The translations under genes were made by a program, and so were the position numbers. DNA of 64,000 nt, taken from NCBI GenBank assembly GCA_009901575.1, contig WXYP01000008.1:1-64000 (forward strand), written 5' to 3'. Shown piece by piece: positions 47,529-56,465 of the stretch. The notes below the pieces were generated by a model. It saw only the letters and a list, made by a program, of their open reading frames with translations. It was not told the origin of the DNA and did not search any database. Source of the DNA: Flavobacteriaceae bacterium R38 (GTDB lineage Bacteria; Bacteroidota; Bacteroidia; Flavobacteriales; Flavobacteriaceae). Position 1 is the stretch's first letter, and every line of letters begins with the position of its first letter.

Positions 47529-48071
47529 CTATCTGTTTATTAATTGTTTTAGGGATTTCAAACATCTGGATTTTTGAGCTTTTACTGTATTCGCATTTTC
47601 ATAATCTGTACTTTCAACTATCTCTTCAATAGTTAGTCCTCTGTAATAGAATAAAGTTAACACGAACTGACATTTTTTGCCCAACTGTTTAAAAAAAGTT
47701 CGCAATAGTTTCTGTTCCTGAGTCAATTCATTATTGAGATCAACCTGAATTTCTTCAATACTATCATGAATAAGATGCATGTGATTTTCTATTGAAACAT
47801 TCTTTTCTTCTTTTTTTAGCAAATCAAAAATCATATACTTTCCAATACCAAAAAGATATGTTTTGAAACTACTTTTCACCTGATCCAGTTTTCCGCTAAT
47901 CGCATGTTTTCTTATAGCCAGAAAGGCTTCCTGATAAATATCTGCCAGTAAAGATTCATCCAGTCCGTAGTTTTTCCCAAAATTCAGAAAAGCACTCCGG
48001 TACATATTATATAGGGCTTTTAATTGAAGTCTATCATCCGATTTTAAATGCTTTATCTGTTCAGGGTTCAC
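47529..48071 (-). CDS. ECF-type RNA polymerase sigma factor
   Basis: 180 residues with region 2 (YNMYRSAFLNFGKNYGLDESLLADIYQEAFLAI) and region 4 (FVLTLFYYRGLTIEEIVESTDYENANTVKAQKSRCLKSL). It starts with GTG, as no ATG fits before region 2. Forms a pair with the downstream anti-sigma-like protein and is divergent from the OmpA-family gene, a probable target. The CHAT gene lies at the other side of the pair. Confidence 0.88.
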   Translation of the reverse strand: MNPEQIKHLKSDDRLQLKALYNMYRSAFLNFGKNYGLDESLLADIYQEAFLAIRKHAISGKLDQVKSSFKTYLFGIGKYMIFDLLKKEEKNVSIENHMHLIHDSIEEIQVDLNNELTQEQKLLRTFFKQLGKKCQFVLTLFYYRGLTIEEIVESTDYENANTVKAQKSRCLKSLKQLINR

Positions 48072-48146
48072 TAAAAAAATAAAATAAAATGTTAACCTAT
48101 CTATTTTCTGCCAAGACTAAAGGTAAACAGAATTAAACAAATAACA

Positions 48147-49475
48147 ATGAAAACAAAGTTTATTATAAGGGTCTTCTTATCATGTGGTTTACTCTTAGGC
48201 ATGACAAATTATTCAAATGCGCAAATTCTAAAAAAATTAAAGAAAAGAGCTAAAGAAACTGTCAATCGTACTTTAGAACGTAAAGTTGAAGAAAAAGCAG
48301 AACAAAAAACAGAACAAGCTATAGATAGCTTATTCAAACTCCGCAAAAAGAAAAAAAGAAAGAAGAAGAAAAAGGGACAGAATACCAAAGAAATAAATAA
48401 CGGAATGGAAAATGAAATGGAGGAGTATATTGAAGAAACTTCTTTTGAAGCCTATTCTAAATTTGATTTTACCCCCGGAGAAACCATTATAGGTTTTGAA
48501 GATTTCTCACAAGATGAGATTGGAGATTTACCTGCAAGATGGAACACTAACACTTCTGCAGAAGTTGTAAGCTTAAATACCCTTGAGGGAAAGTGGATGC
48601 GAATTGGTAAAGGTACAAGTGCATTTGTAGCTGATTTTATTTCTGAAATCCCTGAAAATTTCACTTTAGAATTTGATATTATTTTTGATTTTGATCCTTT
48701 GAAATGGGCGTATAGTCGTCGCATAGGTTTTATCATTTCTGATTTGGAAAATCCTAATTATCAATTAGACAAACGTCAGGCAGGAAATAATTTCTTCCGA
48801 ATGAATTTGGCTGGAGATATCGGTTCCGAATACTTCAAAGTAGCTTCGAATAATCAACTCAATACAGATGCTCGTATACCTATAGAACAATTATCGAAAA
48901 ACAGTACACACAGAGGAATTCCAATTCATGTAGCTGTGTGGCGTCAAAAAAGCAGAGTCCGCGTATATATTGATGAGAAAAAAATATTTGATATCCCGCG
49001 TGCTCTTGAAAAAGGCGTAAATGTTAACACATTACGATTACAGAGTCAGATTTCTGAAGAAAACGAATATTTCTACATCAGTAACATCCGATATGCTGTT
49101 GGAAAACCCGACATGCGCAACAAGCTACTTACCGAAGGAAAATTAGTAACCTACGGTATTACCTTTGATACAAGCTCTGCATTACTTAAACCGGAATCTC
49201 ACGGTACCCTTAAAAAGATTGCCACAATTCTTAATGAAAATCCGGAGATACAGGTGCAAATTGTAGGACATACAGATGCTGATGGAGATGAAAACTATAA
49301 TTTGGATTTATCCATGATGCGGGCTTCAGCCGTAGAAGAAGCTTTAATTAATCAATTCGGAGTTTCCGCAGAACAACTTTCATCAAACGGAAAAGGAGAG
49401 ACAGAACTCCTTGATACAGGAAGTTCATTAGAAAGCAAAGCCAAAAACAGACGGGTAGAATTTATCAGGCAATAA
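48147..49475 (+). CDS. OmpA-family protein
   Basis: 442 residues. Signal peptide ending NYSNAQ; a strongly charged Lys/Glu segment (about 28-75, with runs such as LRKKKKRKKKKKGQ); a middle beta-rich domain like concanavalin/LamG folds (FDFTPGETIIGFEDFS to about 315); and a C-terminal OmpA peptidoglycan-binding domain (YGITFDTSSALLKPESHGTL, VQIVGHTDADGDENYN, NRRVEF). The layout suggests an outer-membrane or periplasmic protein tied to the cell wall. First gene of a run of five collinear genes with gaps of 15-50 nt. Confidence 0.87.
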   Translation: MKTKFIIRVFLSCGLLLGMTNYSNAQILKKLKKRAKETVNRTLERKVEEKAEQKTEQAIDSLFKLRKKKKRKKKKKGQNTKEINNGMENEMEEYIEETSFEAYSKFDFTPGETIIGFEDFSQDEIGDLPARWNTNTSAEVVSLNTLEGKWMRIGKGTSAFVADFISEIPENFTLEFDIIFDFDPLKWAYSRRIGFIISDLENPNYQLDKRQAGNNFFRMNLAGDIGSEYFKVASNNQLNTDARIPIEQLSKNSTHRGIPIHVAVWRQKSRVRVYIDEKKIFDIPRALEKGVNVNTLRLQSQISEENEYFYISNIRYAVGKPDMRNKLLTEGKLVTYGITFDTSSALLKPESHGTLKKIATILNENPEIQVQIVGHTDADGDENYNLDLSMMRASAVEEALINQFGVSAEQLSSNGKGETELLDTGSSLESKAKNRRVEFIRQ

Positions 49476-49517
49476 AAACTATCAATAGCTGCACCTAATC
49501 ATTAAAGTATAAATCAA

Positions 49518-50981
49518 ATGAAAAGACAATTTATCACCATATGGTGTGTATTCATCACATGTCTCACACATGCACAGGGTTTTAATAAAGCCCAAGGACA
49601 AGCTAAGGACATTTCTTTAGATAAAAAGGGAAGAGTATTCATTATAGGAATGCGTAATAATCAACTTACTTTCAATACCAGGCAAAAACGGTTTGTATCT
49701 TTTGAAGGTACTCAACCAGAAGCTACACAACCTACAGCCACTTTTCGTAACCCTAATTATAACAGGTATACTAATAACAGTAGCAGAAGCAGAAGGGCTT
49801 TTTATTATCCACACGATGATGTTCTGGATTTATTAAAAAGTCAAAAATACCTGGATGTTTGTTTAACAGGAAAAGATGCTGTGTGGGTTATCAAATCTGA
49901 TGGAAAAATCTATTACAGATACAACGGTAGTTTACGGCCTCTTAACAAAGGGGGTGCTAATAACAGGCGTATAGCAGCTGTAGACGGTAATAAATTCTAT
50001 ACCGTTAAAAGAGACAACTCTATTTGGGAGTATAAAAACGGCAGAGGTACAAAATTATCTGGAGCCGCATTGGATATCAGTTTAGACCACAGAAAAAACA
50101 AATTATATGTCATAGGCAAATCCAATCGGATTTTTATTAGAAATACGGTTAAAAATCGATGGGAGTTAATTTCAAATACCCGAAATGATTTTAAGAAACT
50201 ATCTGTTAATAATGCCGTGATATGGGCTGTGACTACAAACGGAAACATTTACAGCAATGCTATTCATAGTGCAGTATATGATTACCAACAAAATACTGGA
50301 AATAGAGATTATAAAATAAAGGTTACTCTTCTTCATCTATCATGTAAAAAAGCCTGGGACAATGATAAAAAAGACGATTATATGGTGTCTTTTAAGGCTA
50401 ATGTAAAAGGCACAAAAAGCTTTAATATGAAAAACAGATCTCTTAATCGCATCTCTACTATAGTAAAAAGTTTTGGCACTCCTAATTCTTTGTATATCAA
50501 ACGAAATAAAGGAAACAGAGATCACGCAAGAGTACAATTACATGTACCTGAAAAAAGATCAGTAAACATTAATAATTCCGGTGTATTTGAAATCCCAACG
50601 TACTATGTAAATAAAGGTAATGTTTCTCTGGAAGTGATTGTTAGTGCTGATGAAGTTTCAGAACGCATAACACCTGTTTTAAATAAAACGAATATGCTGA
50701 ATTTAAAAGAAATCGTTAGCTATTTGTCAGGCAAAAAGCCTATAGGAAGATACAAAGAAGTAAAAAGCGTTCCTTACTCTTTTACAAGGGGCAATACCCT
50801 TGTAAGTGGCAGATCGATATACTATGATATGGGACGTGGTTACGAAAGTGTCAATCTTACCAAAGAAGGGAATCGTTTGGTTGCCAATGTGACGGTATCG
50901 GGCAGTAAATCAAAATCGGTATGGGGAAGCACAAAAACTACTCAACCTGACATTACGTATCGTTTGGAGCTTGTTGAATAA
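49518..50981 (+). CDS. Secreted protein: tectonin-like propeller plus uncharacterised C-terminal domain
   Basis: 487 residues. Signal peptide ending THAQG. The N-terminal part (about 25-250) repeats the tectonin pattern (KDISLDKKGRVFIIG, AVWVIKSDGKIYYRYNG, LDISLDHRKNKLYVIG, VIWAVTTNGNIYS), a beta-propeller that binds ligands or proteins. The C-terminal part (about 265-487) shares a pattern with the next gene's product: YKIKVTL, KDDYM, a KG-DHA-VQLH block, NSGVFEIP, ADEVS and a final RLELVE. I do not recognise this domain. No enzyme motif is seen. Likely co-transcribed with the OmpA gene. Confidence 0.7.
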   Translation: MKRQFITIWCVFITCLTHAQGFNKAQGQAKDISLDKKGRVFIIGMRNNQLTFNTRQKRFVSFEGTQPEATQPTATFRNPNYNRYTNNSSRSRRAFYYPHDDVLDLLKSQKYLDVCLTGKDAVWVIKSDGKIYYRYNGSLRPLNKGGANNRRIAAVDGNKFYTVKRDNSIWEYKNGRGTKLSGAALDISLDHRKNKLYVIGKSNRIFIRNTVKNRWELISNTRNDFKKLSVNNAVIWAVTTNGNIYSNAIHSAVYDYQQNTGNRDYKIKVTLLHLSCKKAWDNDKKDDYMVSFKANVKGTKSFNMKNRSLNRISTIVKSFGTPNSLYIKRNKGNRDHARVQLHVPEKRSVNINNSGVFEIPTYYVNKGNVSLEVIVSADEVSERITPVLNKTNMLNLKEIVSYLSGKKPIGRYKEVKSVPYSFTRGNTLVSGRSIYYDMGRGYESVNLTKEGNRLVANVTVSGSKSKSVWGSTKTTQPDITYRLELVE

Positions 50982-51031
50982 CCAGAGGATCGGTCAAACT
51001 ATAAAAATATATCACAATAAATACTCAAGAA

Positions 51032-52060
51032 ATGAAAACAACTATAACAAGAATATTACTATTTCTTTTATGCACCGCAGGAAGTGTGCAATTAACAGCA
51101 CAATCCAAATGCAAAGACGATGTTTATGCCGGTAGAGAATGGACTGGAAAATGGAATACTTCTTTTGGAGAATTAGTATTAATTCAAAGAGGTTCAAGTG
51201 TAACTGGGAGATATCGTAACCTGGGAGAAGTTAAAGCTATCTACAATAAATATACCGGGAAACTGAAAGGTACATTTACGAATAAAGGCAGCAAAGGTAG
51301 TTTTGAGTTTGTATTGATCTCTTGTTCAAATTTTAGAGGTAAATGGGGATGGGGTACTGCTTTAAATAAAGGAGATTGGTCTGGGAAAAGAGCTAGTAGA
51401 AATACAACCAATCGTGTTACCAGAACTAATACCGGATCTTATAAACTCAAAATAACGCTCGATTATGTAAAGTCTTCAGGTACTTGGGACAGGGATGGTA
51501 AAGATGATTATATGCTTCATTTTTTGCCTACATTAAAATTAGATGGGAGAGCGCAAAAAATGAAGTATAAGAAATATGGTCGAATCAAAAACCAAATAGA
51601 ATCATACGGTCCATCAAGTGCTTTGCACATTAGAAGAACAAAAGGGCAAAAAGATCATGCCAGCGTGCAGGTACACCTCTACAAAGGACATAAAATGAAT
51701 ATAGGGAATTCAGGAATTTTTGAAATCCCCAAAAACTACAGGATAACAGATTCCGGAACAGATTTCAATATAGCTATAGTAGCAGACGAAGTTTCTTCTA
51801 AAACTGAACGTATAATGACCAAAAATTATAAACTGGATTTAAAATCTATACTTGATTTTTTAACCGGGAAATTATATCCGGGAAATCGGAGAGATTTCAT
51901 GGAGGTTATACCACCTAGTTCTTCGGGTCTAAAAGGGACACAAATTCAAATGCGGAATAATAAAAGATATGTCTACAACAATGAACATGGAGAAAAAAGA
52001 CTTAATAGAGATGATAGGTCAGGTCTTGAAGTACGGTATGTTATAGAACTCGTAGATTAA
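51032..52060 (+). CDS. Secreted protein: small beta-barrel plus the same uncharacterised C-terminal domain
   Basis: 342 residues. Signal peptide ending LTAQS. The N-terminal part (about 25-115) has WTGKWNTSFGELVLIQRG-SVTGRYRNLG and ends WGTALNKGDWSGK, a compact barrel pattern found in small secreted proteins. The C-terminal part (about 137-342) mirrors the previous protein: YKLKITL, KDDYM, KGQKDHASVQVHL, NSGIFEIP, ADEVSS, RYVIELVD. Two different N-terminal modules on one C-terminal domain suggest that the C-terminal domain is the common working part. Function unknown. Confidence 0.7.
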   Translation: MKTTITRILLFLLCTAGSVQLTAQSKCKDDVYAGREWTGKWNTSFGELVLIQRGSSVTGRYRNLGEVKAIYNKYTGKLKGTFTNKGSKGSFEFVLISCSNFRGKWGWGTALNKGDWSGKRASRNTTNRVTRTNTGSYKLKITLDYVKSSGTWDRDGKDDYMLHFLPTLKLDGRAQKMKYKKYGRIKNQIESYGPSSALHIRRTKGQKDHASVQVHLYKGHKMNIGNSGIFEIPKNYRITDSGTDFNIAIVADEVSSKTERIMTKNYKLDLKSILDFLTGKLYPGNRRDFMEVIPPSSSGLKGTQIQMRNNKRYVYNNEHGEKRLNRDDRSGLEVRYVIELVD

Positions 52061-52098
52061 AAATTCTCAAACTGATAAATAGTAAATAAACAGCAGAT

Positions 52099-52626
52099 AT
52101 GAAAGTAATTGTAAAAATCATCCTTTTAGTAGTCTTTGTCTTGGGTTCAATACAAACCAGGGCTCAATCTGTAAAAGGTACACTAACGCTAAATAACAGT
52201 AATAAAATAGAACTAAGCCCTGAAAATAATTCGGTAGTATCTCTTTTTAGGGATTTCAAAATGAAAAAGTATGCAATGCAATTTCATTTTAAAGCTTATA
52301 ATGTTCCAAAAAATATCTATGGAGAAACCGTTGTACTCTTCAATTTTATTACGCAAATAAAAAAAGATGGAAAACTCATCAAAGAGATAAAACGAGAAGA
52401 ACCCCTCCCCTATTTTCCGGGGGATATGTTCTTAGCCCCTGAGTCTTTTGATTTTATATCTATACTTGGAAGTATTGATGGTAATGACACGAGAAATTCA
52501 AAATACCTGGGCACTTTACCCGCAGGAGAGTATACAATAGTTTTAGATATTGTTCCTTTAGGTTTTGAGGGAAATATAAATCCGCTTGAGATCTATTTTG
52601 CATTACGAAAAAGACCTACCCGTTAA
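52099..52626 (+). CDS. Small secreted protein of unknown function
   Basis: 175 residues with a signal peptide (IILLVVFVLGSIQTRAQ). The rest is predicted beta-rich (YAMQFHFKAYNVPKNIYGETVVLFNFI; AGEYTIVLDIVPLGF), like a single beta-sandwich. No family recognised. It lies 38 nt after the previous gene in the same run, so it is probably a partner of the two proteins above. Confidence 0.65.
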   Translation: MKVIVKIILLVVFVLGSIQTRAQSVKGTLTLNNSNKIELSPENNSVVSLFRDFKMKKYAMQFHFKAYNVPKNIYGETVVLFNFITQIKKDGKLIKEIKREEPLPYFPGDMFLAPESFDFISILGSIDGNDTRNSKYLGTLPAGEYTIVLDIVPLGFEGNINPLEIYFALRKRPTR

Positions 52627-52641
52627 CATAAAACTATAGTA

Positions 52642-53355
52642 ATGAACAAAATAAAATACATTATAATAAGCTTCTTTATTTTAACATTTGTATCCTGTAA
52701 AGCACAAAATAGTATAGAAAATAAAGAAACACCTCAGGTTTGGTATTCTTATAATACGGAAGGTGAATTAGGAAGCTGTACATTTTATAAAGACAAAATT
52801 GTATTTAAATCTCCAATAACTTCTGAAAGTGAAAAAAGTGTATCTGTTACATATATTGAGAAACGTTTAAATACTCAGCATTTAATCGTACGAAACGATT
52901 TAAAAAAACCACCTTATGCTGTTATAAAAATAGAGAAGGGTGCCTCAATATTAAAAATGTCATCAGTTATAACAGGATCGTCTGTAAGTTCATTAGAAGA
53001 AAGTTTTAAAGAAAATACGCCTCCTGCCTGGATGAGTTTAATAGAAAGGCATTGGTATACGAAAGAAAAAACAGATCGGTTAGAAAAAGCTCCGGGCCTG
53101 GATGAATTGAAACGAGAAGATCTTTTGACCTCCTTACAATGGCGGCCACCTCTTTCAGAAAAATTACAACAATACCTGGAAGATACTAAAAATGAACGCC
53201 CATTTATGATCTACAGATTTGTAGAAAACTACCGGAACCAGAAACTGGTAGAATTAGGATATAATCCATACAAACGTGTAATATATAATCTTCATAAAAA
53301 ATTTGAAGATGATGAGGAGATTATGAAATTATTGAATGAAGAAATCAAATTTTAA
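52642..53355 (+). CDS. Lipoprotein of unknown function
   Basis: 237 residues with lipobox LTFVSCKAQ (Cys about 19). The first half is beta-rich, the second half helical and charged (LDELKREDLLTSLQWRPPLSEKLQQY; KKFEDDEEIMKLL). No domain recognised. Last gene of the run begun at 48147; a terminator follows. Confidence 0.65.
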   Translation: MNKIKYIIISFFILTFVSCKAQNSIENKETPQVWYSYNTEGELGSCTFYKDKIVFKSPITSESEKSVSVTYIEKRLNTQHLIVRNDLKKPPYAVIKIEKGASILKMSSVITGSSVSSLEESFKENTPPAWMSLIERHWYTKEKTDRLEKAPGLDELKREDLLTSLQWRPPLSEKLQQYLEDTKNERPFMIYRFVENYRNQKLVELGYNPYKRVIYNLHKKFEDDEEIMKLLNEEIKF

Positions 53356-53423
53356 TCATTCAATTTTTATATGCATAATTTAAGTTTAAAATAGCACTTA
53401 AGTTTTAGCAAAGTAATGAAAAG

Positions 53424-53448
53424 CCTGATGCAAGCATCAGGTTTTTTT
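53424..53448 (+). terminator. Terminator of the OmpA-tectonin run
   Basis: CCTGATGC/GCATCAGG with a 2-nt loop and seven T, about 70 nt after the last gene. It marks the run 48147-53355 as one probable operon. Confidence 0.85.
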
Positions 53449-53509
53449 ATGACATAAAAATTCTTTTAATTACGTAAGCTTTAAATAAAATTATGGTTAC
53501 TTTTATAGC

Positions 53510-53815
53510 ATGCACCAAAGCGCTAAAAATAGACTCATATTCTTTGGCATCCTTCTGTTTTTATTTTTCAGGGTAGGTAATCTTCATTCTTTCTCACATA
53601 TTACTGATGATATTGAAATTGAGCATTGTGAACCGTGCAAAATGATTTATTTAAGCCAGGAAATTTCTTTTCTGGAAGATAATAATCTAACAAATTTTGA
53701 TTTTACTTTAGAGTCTTTTATCATAAAAAAAGTCGCTCTAACAGATTACAAAGAGCCTATCCATTGTTTTGTTTCTCCCTCTTTTATACTAAATAAACCT
53801 CCTCCTTTTCTTTAA
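53510..53815 (+). CDS. Small membrane-anchored protein with HSFSH/CxxC segment
   Basis: 101 residues: an N-terminal hydrophobic helix (RLIFFGILLFLFFRVG), then HSFSHITDD and HCEPCK, and a Pro-rich end NKPPPFL. Similar short proteins with His and CxxC groups occur next to metal-uptake or receptor genes in Bacteroidota (from memory). Possible metal-binding periplasmic peptide; function not assigned. Confidence 0.6.
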   Translation: MHQSAKNRLIFFGILLFLFFRVGNLHSFSHITDDIEIEHCEPCKMIYLSQEISFLEDNNLTNFDFTLESFIIKKVALTDYKEPIHCFVSPSFILNKPPPFL

Positions 53816-53959
53816 AAAGAGTTGTTTTAGATATATTGACTCAAGGTCAAATATTTCTAAAATCGAATGGTTTTCAGGCACTGTCATGACTTGAATCCAT
53901 GCAATTAAATCACTGTTTAGTATATCATTTCAACACACCATTTTTTAAAGTAATTTAAA

Positions 53960-54199
53960 ATGTTATCCCGACGACTTCCAGGATGTAAACTTTTAGAAAA
54001 AGACGAAGATTTGCTTGCCATTTCCAGTCGGGATATCCAGGTAAAAATTCGTCTATCTAATACTGCAAAACATAGCTTAATAACAGAAATACAATGTGAA
54101 TTAAATCAACCGGACCATAGTGTCTCCAAAATAGGAAATCTTACTATTTTAAATGAGGGCCTTGAATCTGTCTGGAACTTTAAAGAAATATCAAAATAA
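53960..54199 (+). CDS. Hypothetical protein
   Basis: 79 residues, no signal peptide and no recognised motif; alternating strands in the second half (DIQVKIRLSNTAKHSLITEI). It lies 27 nt before the lipoprotein gene and its codon use resembles the neighbours, so it is probably real. It may be the end of a once longer gene. Confidence 0.45.
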   Translation: MLSRRLPGCKLLEKDEDLLAISSRDIQVKIRLSNTAKHSLITEIQCELNQPDHSVSKIGNLTILNEGLESVWNFKEISK

Positions 54200-54226
54200 T
54201 TATATAACCTCTTAAATTTAATACTA

Positions 54227-55042
54227 ATGAAAATTAAAAAACGAATACTTACAACCGGAGCTTTGACGTTAGCACTTCTAACGTTTAGTTGTAAAAATCA
54301 GAATAAAGAAGATAATACTACTTCCAATACAGAAGAAGAAGTAGTAGTTGAAGTTCCTGATATAGAAATACAAAAACTCACAGATTCTCCTGAGTATAAA
54401 GATGCATCATTATCATTGAATACCGACAAAGTCATGGAAATTGCTGAAGAAGGAGAAATTGATTTCAATTTTACCGTTGAAAATTATGAGTTAGGAGCGC
54501 AAACAGCGGGACCGAATCCTCAAATACTTGCAAATTCCGGAAAAGGGCAACATATTCACTTCATCTTAGACAACCAACCTTATTCTGCACATTACGAAGC
54601 AAGTTTTAAAAAAGAAATTCCGAAAGGAGTCCATCATTTAGTAGCTTTTTTAAGTCGTTCATATCATGAATCAGTAAAGAATGATAATTCTGTTATCGTA
54701 CGAAAATTAGTTATAGGAGATGAAGCTGAAGATGTTCTTGGAATAGATGTAGACACGCCTACACTAATCTATAGCCGTCCAAAAGGTGAATATTCAGGAA
54801 AGGATACAGAAAGTGTATTATTAGATTTCTTTGTACTGAATACTACCTTATCTGAAGATGGTAATAAAGTACGAGTTACAGTGAATGACAAGGAATTTAT
54901 AGTAACCGAATGGGTTCCCTACGTTCTTAAAGGGCTTCCAAAAGGGGAAGTAAAACTTAAACTAGAGCTTATAGACAATCAGAATAATCCAATTGATGGG
55001 CCTTTTAACATTGTAGAACGTTCTATAACCTTAAAAGAATAA
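54227..55042 (+). CDS. Flavobacterial lipoprotein ('phosphopeptide-binding protein' family)
   Basis: 271 residues with lipobox LLTFSCKNQ (Cys about 22), an acidic linker, and a beta-rich body with the family segments NYELGAQTAG, KGQHIHFILDNQPY and VAFLSRSYHES. Flavobacterial relatives are often labelled phosphopeptide-binding protein, from memory; the binding claim is not visible in the sequence. The His-rich HIHF segment might bind a metal. Confidence 0.7.
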   Translation: MKIKKRILTTGALTLALLTFSCKNQNKEDNTTSNTEEEVVVEVPDIEIQKLTDSPEYKDASLSLNTDKVMEIAEEGEIDFNFTVENYELGAQTAGPNPQILANSGKGQHIHFILDNQPYSAHYEASFKKEIPKGVHHLVAFLSRSYHESVKNDNSVIVRKLVIGDEAEDVLGIDVDTPTLIYSRPKGEYSGKDTESVLLDFFVLNTTLSEDGNKVRVTVNDKEFIVTEWVPYVLKGLPKGEVKLKLELIDNQNNPIDGPFNIVERSITLKE

Positions 55043-55065
55043 TAGTATTTTTTAATTTAACTGAT

Positions 55066-55091
55066 GAACCTCCTCAAAATTGAGGAGGTTC
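55066..55091 (+). terminator. Terminator after the lipoprotein gene
   Basis: GAACCTCCTCA/TGAGGAGGTTC with a 4-nt loop; the following sequence is T-rich but interrupted (GTTGTTTTC). Confidence 0.75.
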
Positions 55092-55175
55092 GTTGTTTTC
55101 AAGGTTAGCAATGGTATTTTCTAACTTCTGCTGTTTTGATCATCTTAAATTTTTTTAAAAAATAGCAACAAATAT

Positions 55176-55196
55176 AAACGCAACAGAGTTGCGTTT
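55176..55196. promoter_or_regulatory. Perfect palindrome upstream of merC
   Basis: AAACGCAAC-AGA-GTTGCGTTT, 9-bp arms, 3-bp centre. It lies 80 nt before the MerC gene and just upstream of TATTTTTG (55209-55216), a possible -7 box, so a bound protein would cover the -33 area. GCAAC/GTTGC symmetry suits a Fur/Zur-type metal repressor, but the regulator is not in the window. Confidence 0.6.
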
Positions 55197-55276
55197 GAAA
55201 AATTAAATTATTTTTGCACTTGTAAATCAAATTTCTTTTATAGCGAAGAAATACATAGTGATAATAATTTTACTTT

Positions 55277-55684
55277 ATGAATTTCAACGGACTGATTCCA
55301 AGATCGGATATTATAGGAGCTTTTGCCAGTGTATTATGTTTAATTCATTGTTTAACCACTCCATTTCTTTTTATTTGGTATGCTGGTTCTAACATAGCAG
55401 GAAAAACAAATTTATGGTGGTGGAGTATTTTAGATTTAATTTTTCTCACCATTTCTTTATTTGCTGTTTATTGGTCGGTTAAGACAACTTCTAAAAATTG
55501 GATACGAATTATACTTTGGGCAAGTTGGATATCTCTGGCGCTAGCAATAATCAACGAAAAGTTATCCATTGTACATTTAGGAGAAATAGCAGTATACATT
55601 CCTACAATTAGCCTTGCCTTTTTTCATATTTATAATAAAAAATATTGTAAGTGTAATGATGAAAGTTGTTGTTTGAATGAATAA
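55277..55684 (+). CDS. MerC-domain inner-membrane protein
   Basis: 135 residues with four helices. The first carries FASVLCLIHCLTTPF, the paired-cysteine metal site of MerC proteins, and the tail holds CKCNDESCC. MerC moves mercury in proteobacteria; in Bacteroidota such proteins often stand with zinc- or other metal-responsive genes. No mercuric reductase or MerR gene is near, so another metal is likely. Confidence 0.85.
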   Translation: MNFNGLIPRSDIIGAFASVLCLIHCLTTPFLFIWYAGSNIAGKTNLWWWSILDLIFLTISLFAVYWSVKTTSKNWIRIILWASWISLALAIINEKLSIVHLGEIAVYIPTISLAFFHIYNKKYCKCNDESCCLNE

Positions 55685-55831
55685 AATATAAAAGGCTTTT
55701 TTAAGCCTGTTTCTTTTGACCAAAGAAAAGATACTGTATTGACCAGGTTCTAAGAAGGTTATAATTGAATAGTTTTCTGATTTTTTCAAGCACCTTATGC
55801 TTTAAAATTTTCATGAACCTCCTCTATCATA

Positions 55832-56200
55832 TTAATCAGCCTGTCTTAAAATCTTCTCCATTTTTCTTCCTCTGGCCAATTCTTCTACCAACTTATCCAT
55901 GTATCTTGCTTGCTTTGTCAATGGAGTTTCTATTTCTTCTATCCTGTAACCACAAATAACTCCCTTTATTAGGTGCGCATTTGGATTCAATTTTGCATTA
56001 GCGAAGAACATTTCAATAGTTACTTTTTTATCCATCAGTTCTTTCAGTTTTTTCTCATCAAAACCTGTTAACCATTCTATCACCTGATGTAATTCTTCTT
56101 TTGTTCTGCCTTTTTTCTCTACTTTATTAAGATAATGAGGGTATACCGATGCAAATATTATTTTTGCAACTCGGGCATCATGTTCTGGTGTTGTTTTCAT
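55832..56200 (-). CDS. DUF2200 family protein
   Basis: 122 residues, helical and cytosolic, beginning HDARVAKIIFASVYPHYLNKVEKKGRTKEEL and containing EWLTGFDEKKL, the usual DUF2200 pattern. Function unknown. Alone on its strand. Confidence 0.85.
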   Translation of the reverse strand: MKTTPEHDARVAKIIFASVYPHYLNKVEKKGRTKEELHQVIEWLTGFDEKKLKELMDKKVTIEMFFANAKLNPNAHLIKGVICGYRIEEIETPLTKQARYMDKLVEELARGRKMEKILRQAD

Positions 56201-56465
56201 ACGCTCTTAGTTTCTCTGATTATCTTTTATATTCTTATTGTGCTTTCAGCATTTTCACCTTTTAAAAATATTTAGCATCCTTACCAAGAAGTTTTCATCA
56301 TCATCCGCTAGAGATTAAAGTTACTAATTTTCAATGAAGTACTGATTTTATTTATTCTTCTTAGTCTGATATATCATTCTGACCAAATAAATTGAATATA
56401 ATATTCTTGAAGATTATATATAACATAAAGGTTGTAATAATCTATGATGAAGAAACATCAAAACT

